Shown here piece by piece: positions 33,617 to 44,528 of a DNA stretch of 55,168 nt (positions are counted from its first letter, which is position 1; the number at the start of each line of letters is the position of its first letter). Location of the stretch: NCBI GenBank assembly GCA_014238965.1, contig JABAAC010000079.1, positions 1 through 55,168 on the forward strand, written 5' to 3'. This DNA is from Phycisphaerales bacterium (GTDB lineage: Bacteria > Planctomycetota > Phycisphaerae > Phycisphaerales > SM1A02). The notes beneath the pieces were generated by a model. It was not told the origin of the DNA and did no database searches. It saw nothing but the letters and a program-made list of their open reading frames with translations. The translations under genes and the position numbers were made by a program.

Positions 33617-33954
33617 GGTTTTCCCTTGCTGTCGTGTTGCCGAGCAGGATCGATTGATCGGAGCCAATCCCACGAATACAGGCCTGTACGGTGGCCGTCG
33701 GAAAACACAATTCGAACTGCGTAATTGCCCACCATCTCGAGGTCCTCTGCCCGCAATGCATCGCTCGAAACCCCGCCAGCAGGCAGCACGGCCAGCGGAT
33801 CATGCTCCAATTGGTCTCTTGTATCGCGGGCATCGGCCGAGGGGCTCCATCGTCGCAAATGCACCACTGGATAGAACGACTCACGCCCGTCGCTCCAGAC
33901 AACTCGTAGCCCCTTGGCCCGATCCAGATCTAGATGTGTCGGAGCAATGTCCAT
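33613..33954 (-). CDS. DUF971 protein (gamma-butyrobetaine-hydroxylase N-terminal-like domain)
   Basis: About 113 residues forming one DUF971 domain: GLRVVWSDGRESFYPVVHLR at the start and GNYAVRIVFSDGHRTGLYSW at the end are its hallmarks. In eukaryotic carnitine-synthesis hydroxylases this small beta domain precedes the oxygenase; free-standing bacterial forms have been linked to iron-sulfur protein maturation. The usual Cys or His pair of the metal-binding forms is replaced by WSPSA here. Coupled to the thioesterase gene. Confidence 0.85.
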   Translation of the reverse strand: MDIAPTHLDLDRAKGLRVVWSDGRESFYPVVHLRRWSPSADARDTRDQLEHDPLAVLPAGGVSSDALRAEDLEMVGNYAVRIVFSDGHRTGLYSWDWLRSIDPARQHDSKGKP

Positions 33955-33984
33955 GGCGTGGCGGAGGATATCATTCTCACAACC

Positions 33985-34860
33985 ATGAGCGATGCACCGG
34001 TGCAGTGCCGCAACGCGGCGGATCAATTAGTTGAGGCCATGCGAGTCAAAGGCACGTGTGCTTGTGTCGGCATTGATCCTGTGCTTGAGAAGCTTCCCGA
34101 GGCGTTGCAGGGTGATTCCAGCGACCCAGTGGTCCGTATTGAGTCCTTTTGCACCCATGTGCTCGATGCAGTTGCCTCAATCGTGCCGGCCGTGAAATTT
34201 CAATCAGCTTGCTTCGAACGGTACGGCGCTGCGGGTCTAGCTGTGATGGAACGTACGGTGGCCCATGCACGCCAGGCTGGTGTCATTGTGTTGCACGACG
34301 CCAAGCGAGGCGACATTGGCATTAGCGCCGAGCACTATGCCGCGGCAACCTTCGACGCACTGGGAGCGAATTGGATTACGGCCAGTCCATATCTCGGCCG
34401 CGAAACATTAGAGCCCTACCTTGTCCGAGGTGGTGTGTTTGTGCTCGTGCGCACCAGTAACCCAGGCTCCGACGATCTGCAAACACTGTTACTCAGTGAC
34501 GGGCGCACTGTGGCCGAGGCAACGGCTGACATGGTGGACCAACTCGGTTCGTCGACGATTGGTGCTCATGGCCGAAGTTGCGTTGGTGCGGTCGTTGGCG
34601 CTACACGGCCGGATGAAGCTGAGCGATTTCGTGGCCGCATGCCAAGTGCGATCTTGCTCGTGCCGGGCATTGGTGCGCAAGGTGGTACGCTCGAATCGTG
34701 TCGGGCGCTCTGTGGTGATGATGGCTGTGGCGCATTGTTCCCGGCAAGCCGTTCGGTGCTGTATGCCTTCCACAACACAACGGGTTCTTGGACGCAGGCC
34801 ATTACTGACGCTGCCTCAGCTATGGCTGATACGGCCGGGGCAATGGCGGGCTTGCGATGA
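33985..34860 (+). CDS. pyrF: Orotidine 5'-phosphate decarboxylase, type 2
   Basis: 291 residues. Last step of UMP synthesis. The active-site motif is VIVLHDAKRGDIGISAEHYA, with ACVGIDPVLEKLPEAL at the start, KFQSACFERYG, and LVPGIGAQGGTLES for phosphate binding. The length and the DAKRGD motif fit the longer type 2 enzymes. The start ATG at 33985 is the closest to the conserved N-terminus; an ATG at 33934 would add 17 residues that overlap the divergent gene. The stop overlaps the next start (ATGA). Confidence 0.95.
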   Translation: MSDAPVQCRNAADQLVEAMRVKGTCACVGIDPVLEKLPEALQGDSSDPVVRIESFCTHVLDAVASIVPAVKFQSACFERYGAAGLAVMERTVAHARQAGVIVLHDAKRGDIGISAEHYAAATFDALGANWITASPYLGRETLEPYLVRGGVFVLVRTSNPGSDDLQTLLLSDGRTVAEATADMVDQLGSSTIGAHGRSCVGAVVGATRPDEAERFRGRMPSAILLVPGIGAQGGTLESCRALCGDDGCGALFPASRSVLYAFHNTTGSWTQAITDAASAMADTAGAMAGLR

Positions 34861-36554
34861 TTACCAATCGCCTTGGCATGGCGTTGCTGCTGGCGGGCTT
34901 GCTCGTGCTTATTGTCCTTCCCGTTGTGCTCGGCGGCCGCATGGAAGCAGTGCCTCAAGAGGGAGAGGTACTGGTCATTGTTACACCCCATAACGAACAG
35001 ATCCGTACCGAATTTGGCCTTGCCTTTGACCAATGGCATCGCGAGACATATGGATCGCCCGCTCACATTGCCTGGAGCGTGCCAGGGGGAACAAGCGAAA
35101 TCCGCGCCATGCTGGAGAGCCAGTGGATCGCATCGCTTGATCGCGGGGAGACCCCCGGCGGCTTTGCGGACTTGGTTTTCGGAGGTGGATCGTATGAGCA
35201 CGGGCGTCTGCGACGAGGTGTCGATCTGCGGCTTGGCAACCTGTCAAAGGGTGCTGCCCACAGTCGTATAGCGCCACTCATTGGCGACACCAGAGCGACG
35301 CAGTTACTTGAGGAGGCTGTAACTCAGGGGGCTGCTTGGGCCTCCGCAGGGCATGTGGCGGCCGAGGTTACGGCCCACGGCGACGCATTCCACGTCACGC
35401 TGTCAGCGACCGTCTCTGTGCCAGCAGACATCAAACTTGATGACCTGCAAGAACGCTACGGACGTGAGACAGTCGGGGGCGTTGGGCTGTGGGATCCAGA
35501 GGGCTATTGGTTTGGAACAGCGTTGTCGTCGTTTGGTCTCATTGCCAACATCGATGAATTTGAACGCTTGGACATCGATTTGCCAAGCACTTGGCGTGAT
35601 CTCGCCGACCCGCGTTTGCAAGGGCTCGTCTCACTTGTAAATCCTGCACAAAGTGGGTCGGTGACGACAGCCTTTGAAACACTGCTTGGTCATCTTGGCT
35701 GGGAGCAAGGATGGCAAGTCCTCCGTCGTGCAGCGGCGAACGCTCGCACTATTAGCGCGTCGTCTCTTCGCGGGCCGATGGATGTGGCCGCTGGCGACGC
35801 GGCCGTTGGGGTGTGTATCGACTTCTTTGGCCGCGCCCAATCGCAGGCGCTTGCTGATCAAGGCGTACCTGATCGCATTCGCTACATCGACCCAGTTGGG
35901 GAAACCACCATCGACCCTGACCCGGTGTCCATGCTCGCTGATCCACCAAACCCTGAACTTGCAAACCGATTCATTGAATTTACGTTGTCTGACGAAGCTC
36001 AGGCGCTCTGGCAAATGCCCCCTTCTGATGCACGGCCAGGCCCACAATTCTTCGCACTGCGACGCATTCCAATTACAGATGCTGCATGGACTGCCTTTGG
36101 TGATCAATTCATCGACGTTGATGCTCGTCCTGTTGATATTGATCCGCCCGCCTTTGTCGATCGAAGCACACGAGCGTTCATTGCCCCGCTACTGAGCGCT
36201 ATGGCACTTGACCAGAGCGATGCATTAGCTGACGCGTGGACGACAATCATTTCGCATCCGGCGTATCCACATGATTCGGGTCTCGTGACTGCCGCGGATG
36301 TCGACGACCCAGAACTTCGTGCCATGCTGCAAGCATTTGACGCCATGCCGGTGCTGTCAACGCCTGAGGGTGGTTTTCTTTCAATGGATGCAGCGTCTGA
36401 CCGGGCAATGATCAAGTCTGGATGGCTGCGTGACGGATGGCGAGAAGACAATCTATGGAACCATCAGCAGCGTGGCATTGACGCATTTCGGCAGGAAGCC
36501 GGACGATTCTTCCGAAAGCAATACGCGACTGTTCACAGAGGCGGCGGCGCATGA
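34857..36554 (+). CDS. Extracellular solute-binding protein (iron(III)-type fold), membrane-anchored
   Basis: 565 residues. The N-terminus has one hydrophobic segment (LGMALLLAGLLVLIVLPVVL) without a lipobox, so it is either cleaved or kept as an anchor. Residues 35-390 look like family 1 binding proteins for ferric iron or organic anions: VIVTPHNEQIRTEFGLAFDQ, GGFADLVFGGGS, and PEGYWFGTALSSFGLIANID. The last 160 residues are an extension not usual in the family. No ABC permease or ATPase is nearby. It overlaps pyrF and pyk at both ends, an odd setting for a transporter subunit. Confidence 0.75.
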   Translation: MITNRLGMALLLAGLLVLIVLPVVLGGRMEAVPQEGEVLVIVTPHNEQIRTEFGLAFDQWHRETYGSPAHIAWSVPGGTSEIRAMLESQWIASLDRGETPGGFADLVFGGGSYEHGRLRRGVDLRLGNLSKGAAHSRIAPLIGDTRATQLLEEAVTQGAAWASAGHVAAEVTAHGDAFHVTLSATVSVPADIKLDDLQERYGRETVGGVGLWDPEGYWFGTALSSFGLIANIDEFERLDIDLPSTWRDLADPRLQGLVSLVNPAQSGSVTTAFETLLGHLGWEQGWQVLRRAAANARTISASSLRGPMDVAAGDAAVGVCIDFFGRAQSQALADQGVPDRIRYIDPVGETTIDPDPVSMLADPPNPELANRFIEFTLSDEAQALWQMPPSDARPGPQFFALRRIPITDAAWTAFGDQFIDVDARPVDIDPPAFVDRSTRAFIAPLLSAMALDQSDALADAWTTIISHPAYPHDSGLVTAADVDDPELRAMLQAFDAMPVLSTPEGGFLSMDAASDRAMIKSGWLRDGWREDNLWNHQQRGIDAFRQEAGRFFRKQYATVHRGGGA

Positions 36555-37975
36555 GTTCGCATCGGCGAGGGACTAGCATTATCGCAACGGTGGGCCCTGC
36601 TGTTGAAGATCCGGCACGTCTGGATCGGTTGGTTGCCGCTGGTGCATCTGTATTGCGGGTCAATCTGTCGCACGGTGATCGCGATTCCCACGACGCATGG
36701 ATTGATCGCATTCGCGATGCGGAAGCACGTGCGGGACACGCCATTGGCATTCTGGCGGATCTGCCCGGGCCCAAACTTCGGCTTACTGGTCTTAGCGGAG
36801 GGCCTCGCCACTTAGAGGTTGGGGAGTCCATCACACTCGGTGATACAGAGGGCATTGGAGACTTGCACGTCACGATTCCGGGCCTACTAGCGAGCCTTGC
36901 ACCGGGGCATCGCGTGCTCATCGATGATGGACTCGTTCGCTTGCTTGTCGAGACCGTATCGAAGGATCACGCTGTTTGCCGCGTTATGACATCGGGCGCA
37001 GTGTCGCAAGGAAAGGGCGTCAACTTGCCCGACAGCAACCCGCCACTTCAAGTGCCCACCGATGGCGATATGGAGAAGGCTATATGGGCTCAGTCGCGGG
37101 ACATTGACTTTCTCGGGCAGAGTTTCGTAGGCACTGCCGATGAACTTCGCACATTGCGAGCAGTACTTCCGGGTCACGAAACGGATCCGCTCATCATTGC
37201 CAAGATCGAGCGGCCCATCGCTGTGAACAACCTAGAGTCGATTATGCAGGAGGCAGATGCTGTCATGGTCGCCCGCGGGGACCTAGGTGTTGAAATGGAA
37301 ATCGCGACTGTGCCAGTCGTGCAGCAACAGATTCTGCAGTTGGCAAGGCATCTTGGCCGGCCGTGCATCGTCGCTACGCAAATGTTGCAGTCAATGATTG
37401 AGTCGGCATCGCCTACGCGAGCAGAAGCCGGCGATGTTGCGACGGCTATTCGTGATGGCGCTGACGCGGTCATGCTGTCGGGCGAAACATCCATTGGTAA
37501 CTGGCCCGACCTCGCTGTATCAACCATGGCTCGTATCGCAGAGGTCACCGAATCTCACATGGATCAAGAGACTGACTTCCCAGAAGACAAAGGGGTCGAT
37601 CCAGCTGTCGCTGCGTTATGCGAAGCGACATGGAGCACTGTTGTACGGCTGGGTGCCTTAGGTGTGCTGTGTCGGTCGCGTCGGGGCATTTGGGCGGCAC
37701 GGTTAAGCCGGGCCCGTCTTGGGGTGCCCATTATTGCGGTCACCGATAGTCCCACCGCGGCACGTCGCATGGCACTGCTTCGAGACGTATTTCCGGTCGT
37801 GCTTGATGCAATGCCAGCGGCAGTTGACGCCGCGCCGTGCTGTGGGCTTGACGATGCAACTTTGCAGGCGATGTTGCGAGTGCCTTCATCGTGCATATTG
37901 ATCGAGGTGGGCTCCGGAAGTGGAGACGCATCGCATCCTGCACTGCACCTTGCTGTGCGAACGATTGGTAGGTAA
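36551..37975 (+). CDS. pyk: Pyruvate kinase
   Basis: 474 residues. Converts phosphoenolpyruvate and ADP to pyruvate and ATP. Shows IIATVGPAVEDPARLDRLVA with RVNLSHGD, ILADLPGPKLR, the catalytic IIAKIERPIAVNNL (Lys and Glu), MVARGDLGVEMEIATVPVVQ, and IVATQMLQSMIESASPTRAE. The C-terminal regulatory domain is present. In the first strand the usual TKIVATIGP is shortened to TSIIATVGP. The start overlaps the binding-protein stop (ATGA) and its stop overlaps cinA (TAATG). Confidence 0.96.
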   Translation: MSSHRRGTSIIATVGPAVEDPARLDRLVAAGASVLRVNLSHGDRDSHDAWIDRIRDAEARAGHAIGILADLPGPKLRLTGLSGGPRHLEVGESITLGDTEGIGDLHVTIPGLLASLAPGHRVLIDDGLVRLLVETVSKDHAVCRVMTSGAVSQGKGVNLPDSNPPLQVPTDGDMEKAIWAQSRDIDFLGQSFVGTADELRTLRAVLPGHETDPLIIAKIERPIAVNNLESIMQEADAVMVARGDLGVEMEIATVPVVQQQILQLARHLGRPCIVATQMLQSMIESASPTRAEAGDVATAIRDGADAVMLSGETSIGNWPDLAVSTMARIAEVTESHMDQETDFPEDKGVDPAVAALCEATWSTVVRLGALGVLCRSRRGIWAARLSRARLGVPIIAVTDSPTAARRMALLRDVFPVVLDAMPAAVDAAPCCGLDDATLQAMLRVPSSCILIEVGSGSGDASHPALHLAVRTIGR

Positions 37976-39258
37976 TGGCCTTTCGTACCTGCGCAATTCT
38001 GTCTGTTGGTGATGAAGTTGTCGCGGGCCGCATCATTGACACGAATGCACCATGGCTTGCGAGTGTCCTTCATTCGCATGGTGTCAAGTGCACTGGCATG
38101 GCATCGGTGTCCGACGATCCACAGGCAATCGAGCAGGCAATGCGCCAGTGGATCAGCCGCGTTGACGTGCTCATTACGACGGGAGGGCTCGGTCCAACCG
38201 ACGATGATCGAACTCGAGTAGCGCTGTGTGCCGTTTCTGGTGACGACATTGAGCGGGACGAGGCTGCCGTTCAATCGTTGCAAACAAGGCTCAAGCGATC
38301 ACGTGTGCCAGTGGGCGAGCATCAGCTTCGACAGGCTGACCGACCAGTGTCAATGCGATCAGTGCCCAATGACAACGGTACTGCCCCTGGCATTACCGGC
38401 TTGATCGATGGCACTGCAGTGTGGGTGCTACCTGGGCCGCCCGATGAGCTACGTCCTATGGTTGAGTCGCATCTCATGCCAGCGATGCAGCGCAATGCGC
38501 AGGGGCCCGTACCTCATGAAGACATTGTTGCCTTTGGTCTTGCCGAATCAGCTGCGGCGCAGATCATGGGTGAGCACTTGTTGCTCCACGCATCGATCGC
38601 AGGTTCCATTCGGGTCTCGATGGGTCTCCTCCACATGCGGCTTGAACACCCGGATGAAACACGATTGGAGTTGGAGGCCAACCGAATTCGCGATGAGTTG
38701 GGGCCTTTGGCTTTGCCCAAAGGGACAACAACGCCTGCGGATGCAGTATCGCAGTGCGCACGAGCACGTGGGTTCACACTCGCCACAGCGGAATCCTGTA
38801 CTGGTGGGGGAATCGGCGCAGCCCTTACCCATCGCCCTGGCGCAAGCGATATTTTCGCTGGTGGCGTGGTGGCTTATGCCAATATGACCAAAGTCGATGT
38901 GCTGGGTGTGCCCAAAGCTCTACTTGAGCCAAATAGCCCTGGTGCAGTGAGCGCGGAGGTTGCAGCGGCGATGGCCATCGGAGCACGACGTGTGGTGCAA
39001 GCAGACGCAGCAGTCAGCGTGACAGGCATTGCCGGACCTGATGGGGGCACAACGGAAAAGCCTGTTGGGACCGTGTGGATAGGCACAGTTGTTGGCAATG
39101 ACGTGCGGACGCGTCAACTGCGTTTGCCAGGTCGACGAGAGCGTGTTCGTGAATGGACCGTACATGCTGCTTTGCAGTCGCTTCGATGGCATGTAGAAGG
39201 CATCGACGCCACAATGCACTGGGATGTTCCTACCGAAACAGTAGGTGACGCATCGTGA
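37975..39258 (+). CDS. cinA: CinA: nicotinamide-nucleotide amidase / competence-damage protein
   Basis: 427 residues, full-length two-domain form. The N-terminal MoaB/MogA-like domain (ILSVGDEVVAGRIIDTNAPW, TTGGLGPTDDD) acts as ADP-ribose pyrophosphatase in other species; the C-terminal PncC domain (LATAESCTGGGIGAALTHRP, SVTGIAGPDGGTTEKPVGTV) deamidates NMN for NAD recycling. Coupled to pyk and folK by overlaps. Confidence 0.95.
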   Translation: MAFRTCAILSVGDEVVAGRIIDTNAPWLASVLHSHGVKCTGMASVSDDPQAIEQAMRQWISRVDVLITTGGLGPTDDDRTRVALCAVSGDDIERDEAAVQSLQTRLKRSRVPVGEHQLRQADRPVSMRSVPNDNGTAPGITGLIDGTAVWVLPGPPDELRPMVESHLMPAMQRNAQGPVPHEDIVAFGLAESAAAQIMGEHLLLHASIAGSIRVSMGLLHMRLEHPDETRLELEANRIRDELGPLALPKGTTTPADAVSQCARARGFTLATAESCTGGGIGAALTHRPGASDIFAGGVVAYANMTKVDVLGVPKALLEPNSPGAVSAEVAAAMAIGARRVVQADAAVSVTGIAGPDGGTTEKPVGTVWIGTVVGNDVRTRQLRLPGRRERVREWTVHAALQSLRWHVEGIDATMHWDVPTETVGDAS

Positions 39259-39782
39259 ACACGTCGTCTGAGCAGTCGTTGCTTTGGATTGGGCTGGGCT
39301 CCAACATCGGTGATCGTGCGGCAGCCATTAAAGAAGCCATCGTTCAACTCCGTGCGCTCGACGCATTGAGCGTTGAAGCGCAAAGCGATGTGTGGGAGAC
39401 TGCGCCGGTGGGGAATGTTGACCAGGGGCCATTTCTTAACGCTGTTGTTCGGGTGAAGTCTGCTCGGGCACCCTGGGCGATCTTGCAAGATTGCTTGCAC
39501 ATTGAATCAGGCATGGGGCGAATTCGAACGGACGATCGTCGGTGGGGGCCTAGAGAGATCGACCTCGACATGCTGCTTCACAGTCTGCTGGTGATTGATG
39601 AACCAGGCTTGCAATTGCCCCATCCACGTCTGTCGGAGCGAGCCTTTGTGCTGGCCCCCTTTGCGCAAATTGACCCCGCTGTGGTGCATCCGTTACTGGG
39701 CCGAACCATCGACACGATGCTGAAACAGGAGATTGAGCGACATGGATCCTTGGAAGGAAGGTGTGTTCGTGTGCCGTGCTAG
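39255..39782 (+). CDS. folK: 2-amino-4-hydroxy-6-hydroxymethyldihydropteridine pyrophosphokinase
   Basis: 175 residues, GTG start overlapping the cinA stop (GTGA). Folate synthesis step before dihydropteroate synthase. Shows WIGLGSNIGDRAAAIKEAIV, WETAPVGNVDQGPFLNAVV, ESGMGRIRTDDRRWGPREID and LPHPRLSERAFVLAPFAQID, the full set of HPPK motifs including the two Mg-binding Asp in REIDLDML. folP and folB are not in the window. Confidence 0.96.
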   Translation: MNTSSEQSLLWIGLGSNIGDRAAAIKEAIVQLRALDALSVEAQSDVWETAPVGNVDQGPFLNAVVRVKSARAPWAILQDCLHIESGMGRIRTDDRRWGPREIDLDMLLHSLLVIDEPGLQLPHPRLSERAFVLAPFAQIDPAVVHPLLGRTIDTMLKQEIERHGSLEGRCVRVPC

Positions 39783-40524
39783 TCGTCTTCTGTGGTGCTC
39801 GGTCCTTGGTGCGCTGTCGTTGTTTGCGGGGTGTGCCTCAGCGGACAAGGTCGAGCAGGTCACCACCGCTCCGCAAACAGTTGAACAGGTGCTTGAGAGA
39901 CTTCACTTGGGCTATGCATCACAGCCGCGTTTGCACAGCAGGCCAACGCTTACCGCTTGGGCCTCCGATGGCGTGACGCCAGTGGTGTCTGCGTCAATGT
40001 CGATCGACTACGACCGCGACGCGAATGCACTTCGCTGGACTACCAACGATATGTCAATCATCATCGCCGATGGGCAGATGCAGACCAAGGGACCTCGTAC
40101 AGGGGACACATGGATCGGACGTCCGTGGGAGGGGTCTGTCAGCGATGGCCTTGTGGCATTACTTGGCGAACGCAGGCATGTGCCAGCGGAGTTGCAACTG
40201 TATGACGGGCCACCGGGTCTTGAAGTGCTTGGGCGCATCGTTGGCGGCACGGTGGGCACCGTTTGGAGTGTTCAACGTGTTGAGTCGCCGCCTGAAGGCA
40301 TGGAAGTTCTGCGTATTGAGGGCAATTATGGCACAGCTGACATAACTATCGATACGCAAACATGGCGACTAGGTCTCGTTGAGTCCTTGTCGCAGATTGC
40401 CAGTGAGAAGTCAATTCAGATGGAGCCCATTCGTACCACGATCAAGTACCACAGCACATGTCCAGATCAATTCGATCCACCAATCGAAGCTAGGCAGCTG
40501 CCCGACGGGCCGGCGGATTCCTGA
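39769..40524 (+). CDS. Lipoprotein of unknown function
   Basis: About 251 residues. The GTG at 39769 gives a good lipoprotein signal (RASRLLWCSVLGALSLFAGC) and has a GGAAGG site 8 to 10 bases upstream; an earlier ATG at 39742 lies deeper in folK. The mature part is beta-rich (DYDRDANALRWTTNDMSIII) and recalls LolA/LolB-like outer-membrane lipoprotein sorting folds, but this is only an impression. The 3' end overlaps dacB on the opposite strand by 35 bases. Confidence 0.7.
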   Translation: MCRASRLLWCSVLGALSLFAGCASADKVEQVTTAPQTVEQVLERLHLGYASQPRLHSRPTLTAWASDGVTPVVSASMSIDYDRDANALRWTTNDMSIIIADGQMQTKGPRTGDTWIGRPWEGSVSDGLVALLGERRHVPAELQLYDGPPGLEVLGRIVGGTVGTVWSVQRVESPPEGMEVLRIEGNYGTADITIDTQTWRLGLVESLSQIASEKSIQMEPIRTTIKYHSTCPDQFDPPIEARQLPDGPADS

Positions 40525-41947
40525 CAAGCCATTTCGCAACAGCCTCAATGACATCGCGTTGCAGTGCTTTGGCTGATGTTGTGGTTTGCAAGTTGTTGCA
40601 AAGCACGCTGAATGCGGCGCATTGGCCATCTGGGGCAGTGATCACGCCGCTGAGCGTGCTTGCACCGCTGATGTACCCAGTCTTTGCTGCAAGTGTGCAG
40701 CCTGACAACTTGAGTGATTCAAACCGTCGCTTCAGCGTACCTTTCTGCAGTGTGGAAAGTGAGCCAAGGAGCGCATCGCCCTCGGGTGTCCCGCGGTCAA
40801 AGGATGCAAGCCACGTCGCCAGTACAAAGGGCGAGACCTTGTTCTCTTGGCTCATGCCCGAGCCATCAGCAATCTCAACCTTGTTTGTTCCTGTGCGAGC
40901 GTGCACTTCACGTCGTACAAGCGCGGCGCCATCTCGCCATGAGCCCGGCTGCTTCGTAGCTTCATGAGCTGATCGCTTGAGCAAGGCATCGGCATAGATA
41001 TTGCAACTGTCCACGTTGCACCGCTCCAGCACCCTTGCTATTGGCGTGACGATGTCGGGCCCAAGTGGGGATGCCAAGTTGAACTGTTCGCCGGTATTAG
41101 GTCGTGTCACCATTGCAACTTCAATGCCACGGCGAGTGAGGCGGTCTGCCAGCATTCGGCCAGTGAGTAATGGCATGTCGTGCACGGTGACGGCTATTGG
41201 TTCGACAATCTTCTGAGCAATTGTGCCGCTGACGACAATGCTGTCGCCGCCATTGGTTCGTGTTGCAGATACTTCAGTTTTTGTACGGTGTGACTTCAGA
41301 CGATTTTCAATTGGCATAAAGGGAACCGCTGGCCGCACGTCATCGAGGCGGGGCTGGCCTTGGCCTGGTTCCGGACGAAGATGCAACATGTTTCGATGGA
41401 AATTAAGCCCTGCCGAGCCAGCGCAGTAGTGTCTTGAGAGCTGATTCGCCGGCCACGAGGGATGCGTGAATTGTTGATCGAATATGCGATCGTCAATGAC
41501 AAGGCGATTGACCGATGACATGCCTGCCTGCTCGATGGCTTCGGCCCAGATGTCCAGTACTCCATCAGCGGTCATGGCTCGACCGTGGGCGTCTTTCATG
41601 TCAGGAAACAGCTCAGGGTCCGCGAGTGCTGGGTCGCCGTCACCCACGAGCACGATGTCATCGCCATCGCGGAGCAGGCGAGTGCGAAAAAGGTGCTTGG
41701 GCCCAAGCGTGGCGATGGCTGTGCCTGAGGACAACAGTTTCATGTTGCTTGCGGGAATCCGAGCTGTGTGAGCATCGATGCCAGCTCGAAGTCGTCCATC
41801 GCAGTCAACAACCGCAACTCCATAGCTGCCAGATCGCAACCCAGATTGCGCGCCAAGTGCGTTGACAGTCTGGCTGAGATTTGCCCCATATGCGAAGGTG
41901 GATACACAGAGGATGGCAAGAAGCCAGGCGCTTTGAAGCAGGTGCAT
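40490..41947 (-). CDS. dacB: D-alanyl-D-alanine carboxypeptidase/endopeptidase (PBP4, S13 family)
   Basis: About 485 residues with a signal peptide (MHLLQSAWLLAILCVSTFAY). The three penicillin-binding motifs are visible: SxxK in PASNMK (S67, K70), SxN in SCNIYAD, and KTG in AAKTGYISG. The insertion of about 170 residues between SxxK and SxN is typical of the S13 class. It trims peptidoglycan cross-links in the periplasm, so this cell has a peptidoglycan wall. The start at 41947 fits the signal peptide; 38 bases separate it from ligA. Confidence 0.93.
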   Translation of the reverse strand: MHLLQSAWLLAILCVSTFAYGANLSQTVNALGAQSGLRSGSYGVAVVDCDGRLRAGIDAHTARIPASNMKLLSSGTAIATLGPKHLFRTRLLRDGDDIVLVGDGDPALADPELFPDMKDAHGRAMTADGVLDIWAEAIEQAGMSSVNRLVIDDRIFDQQFTHPSWPANQLSRHYCAGSAGLNFHRNMLHLRPEPGQGQPRLDDVRPAVPFMPIENRLKSHRTKTEVSATRTNGGDSIVVSGTIAQKIVEPIAVTVHDMPLLTGRMLADRLTRRGIEVAMVTRPNTGEQFNLASPLGPDIVTPIARVLERCNVDSCNIYADALLKRSAHEATKQPGSWRDGAALVRREVHARTGTNKVEIADGSGMSQENKVSPFVLATWLASFDRGTPEGDALLGSLSTLQKGTLKRRFESLKLSGCTLAAKTGYISGASTLSGVITAPDGQCAAFSVLCNNLQTTTSAKALQRDVIEAVAKWLVRNPPARRAAA

Positions 41948-41960
41948 TAGTACATCGTAG

Positions 41961-44012
<2,052 letters not shown>

Positions 44013-44048
44013 CATACTTGCTTGGAAGCGCCCTACCATGCACGTCTT

Positions 44049-44528
44049 ATGGGCCAACTAGCACTCGGATTGCGGTCAATGCTCTTTAAGGTCGCCGTTT
44101 TTACAGTGATGGCGGCCATGCTTGCATGGATTCTTGGTGGGACACTCTTTCCTAGGCCGGTCATGGCCATTCCCACGGACCTGATTCATGTTGATTCATT
44201 GACGTTCGGTTGGGAAGCAGAGATTCAGCCTGATCATGGAACACTGAGTTGGCATTTGACTCGTTGCGCCACACTTGAAGACAACGCACCATGGGAGCGT
44301 GTGACAGGCGGCGGGCCATTTCAAGCGGTCGAGCCTTTGCAGTGGAGTGCTCAATCGAATGATGGCAGCGTCTTGTTCACGACGCATGTTTGGATTTTGA
44401 ACGAGGATCCTACAGAGGAGGCCGCCACTTGGTCCAAGCGTGCCCTTGTTGTGCAAGCCGACAGCACAGCGGTCTTGGTTGCCACGGAATCGACTTCAGA
44501 TGATCAGCCAGTGGCCAACGCCAGTTGA
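44049..44528 (+). CDS. Small membrane-anchored protein of unknown function
   Basis: About 159 residues. One transmembrane helix near the N-terminus (KVAVFTVMAAMLAWILGG), then a beta-rich extracytoplasmic domain of about 110 residues. Family not recognised. The start could also be the ATG at 44079 directly before the helix. Its 3' end overlaps uppP on the other strand by 25 bases. Confidence 0.55.
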   Translation: MGQLALGLRSMLFKVAVFTVMAAMLAWILGGTLFPRPVMAIPTDLIHVDSLTFGWEAEIQPDHGTLSWHLTRCATLEDNAPWERVTGGGPFQAVEPLQWSAQSNDGSVLFTTHVWILNEDPTEEAATWSKRALVVQADSTAVLVATESTSDDQPVANAS

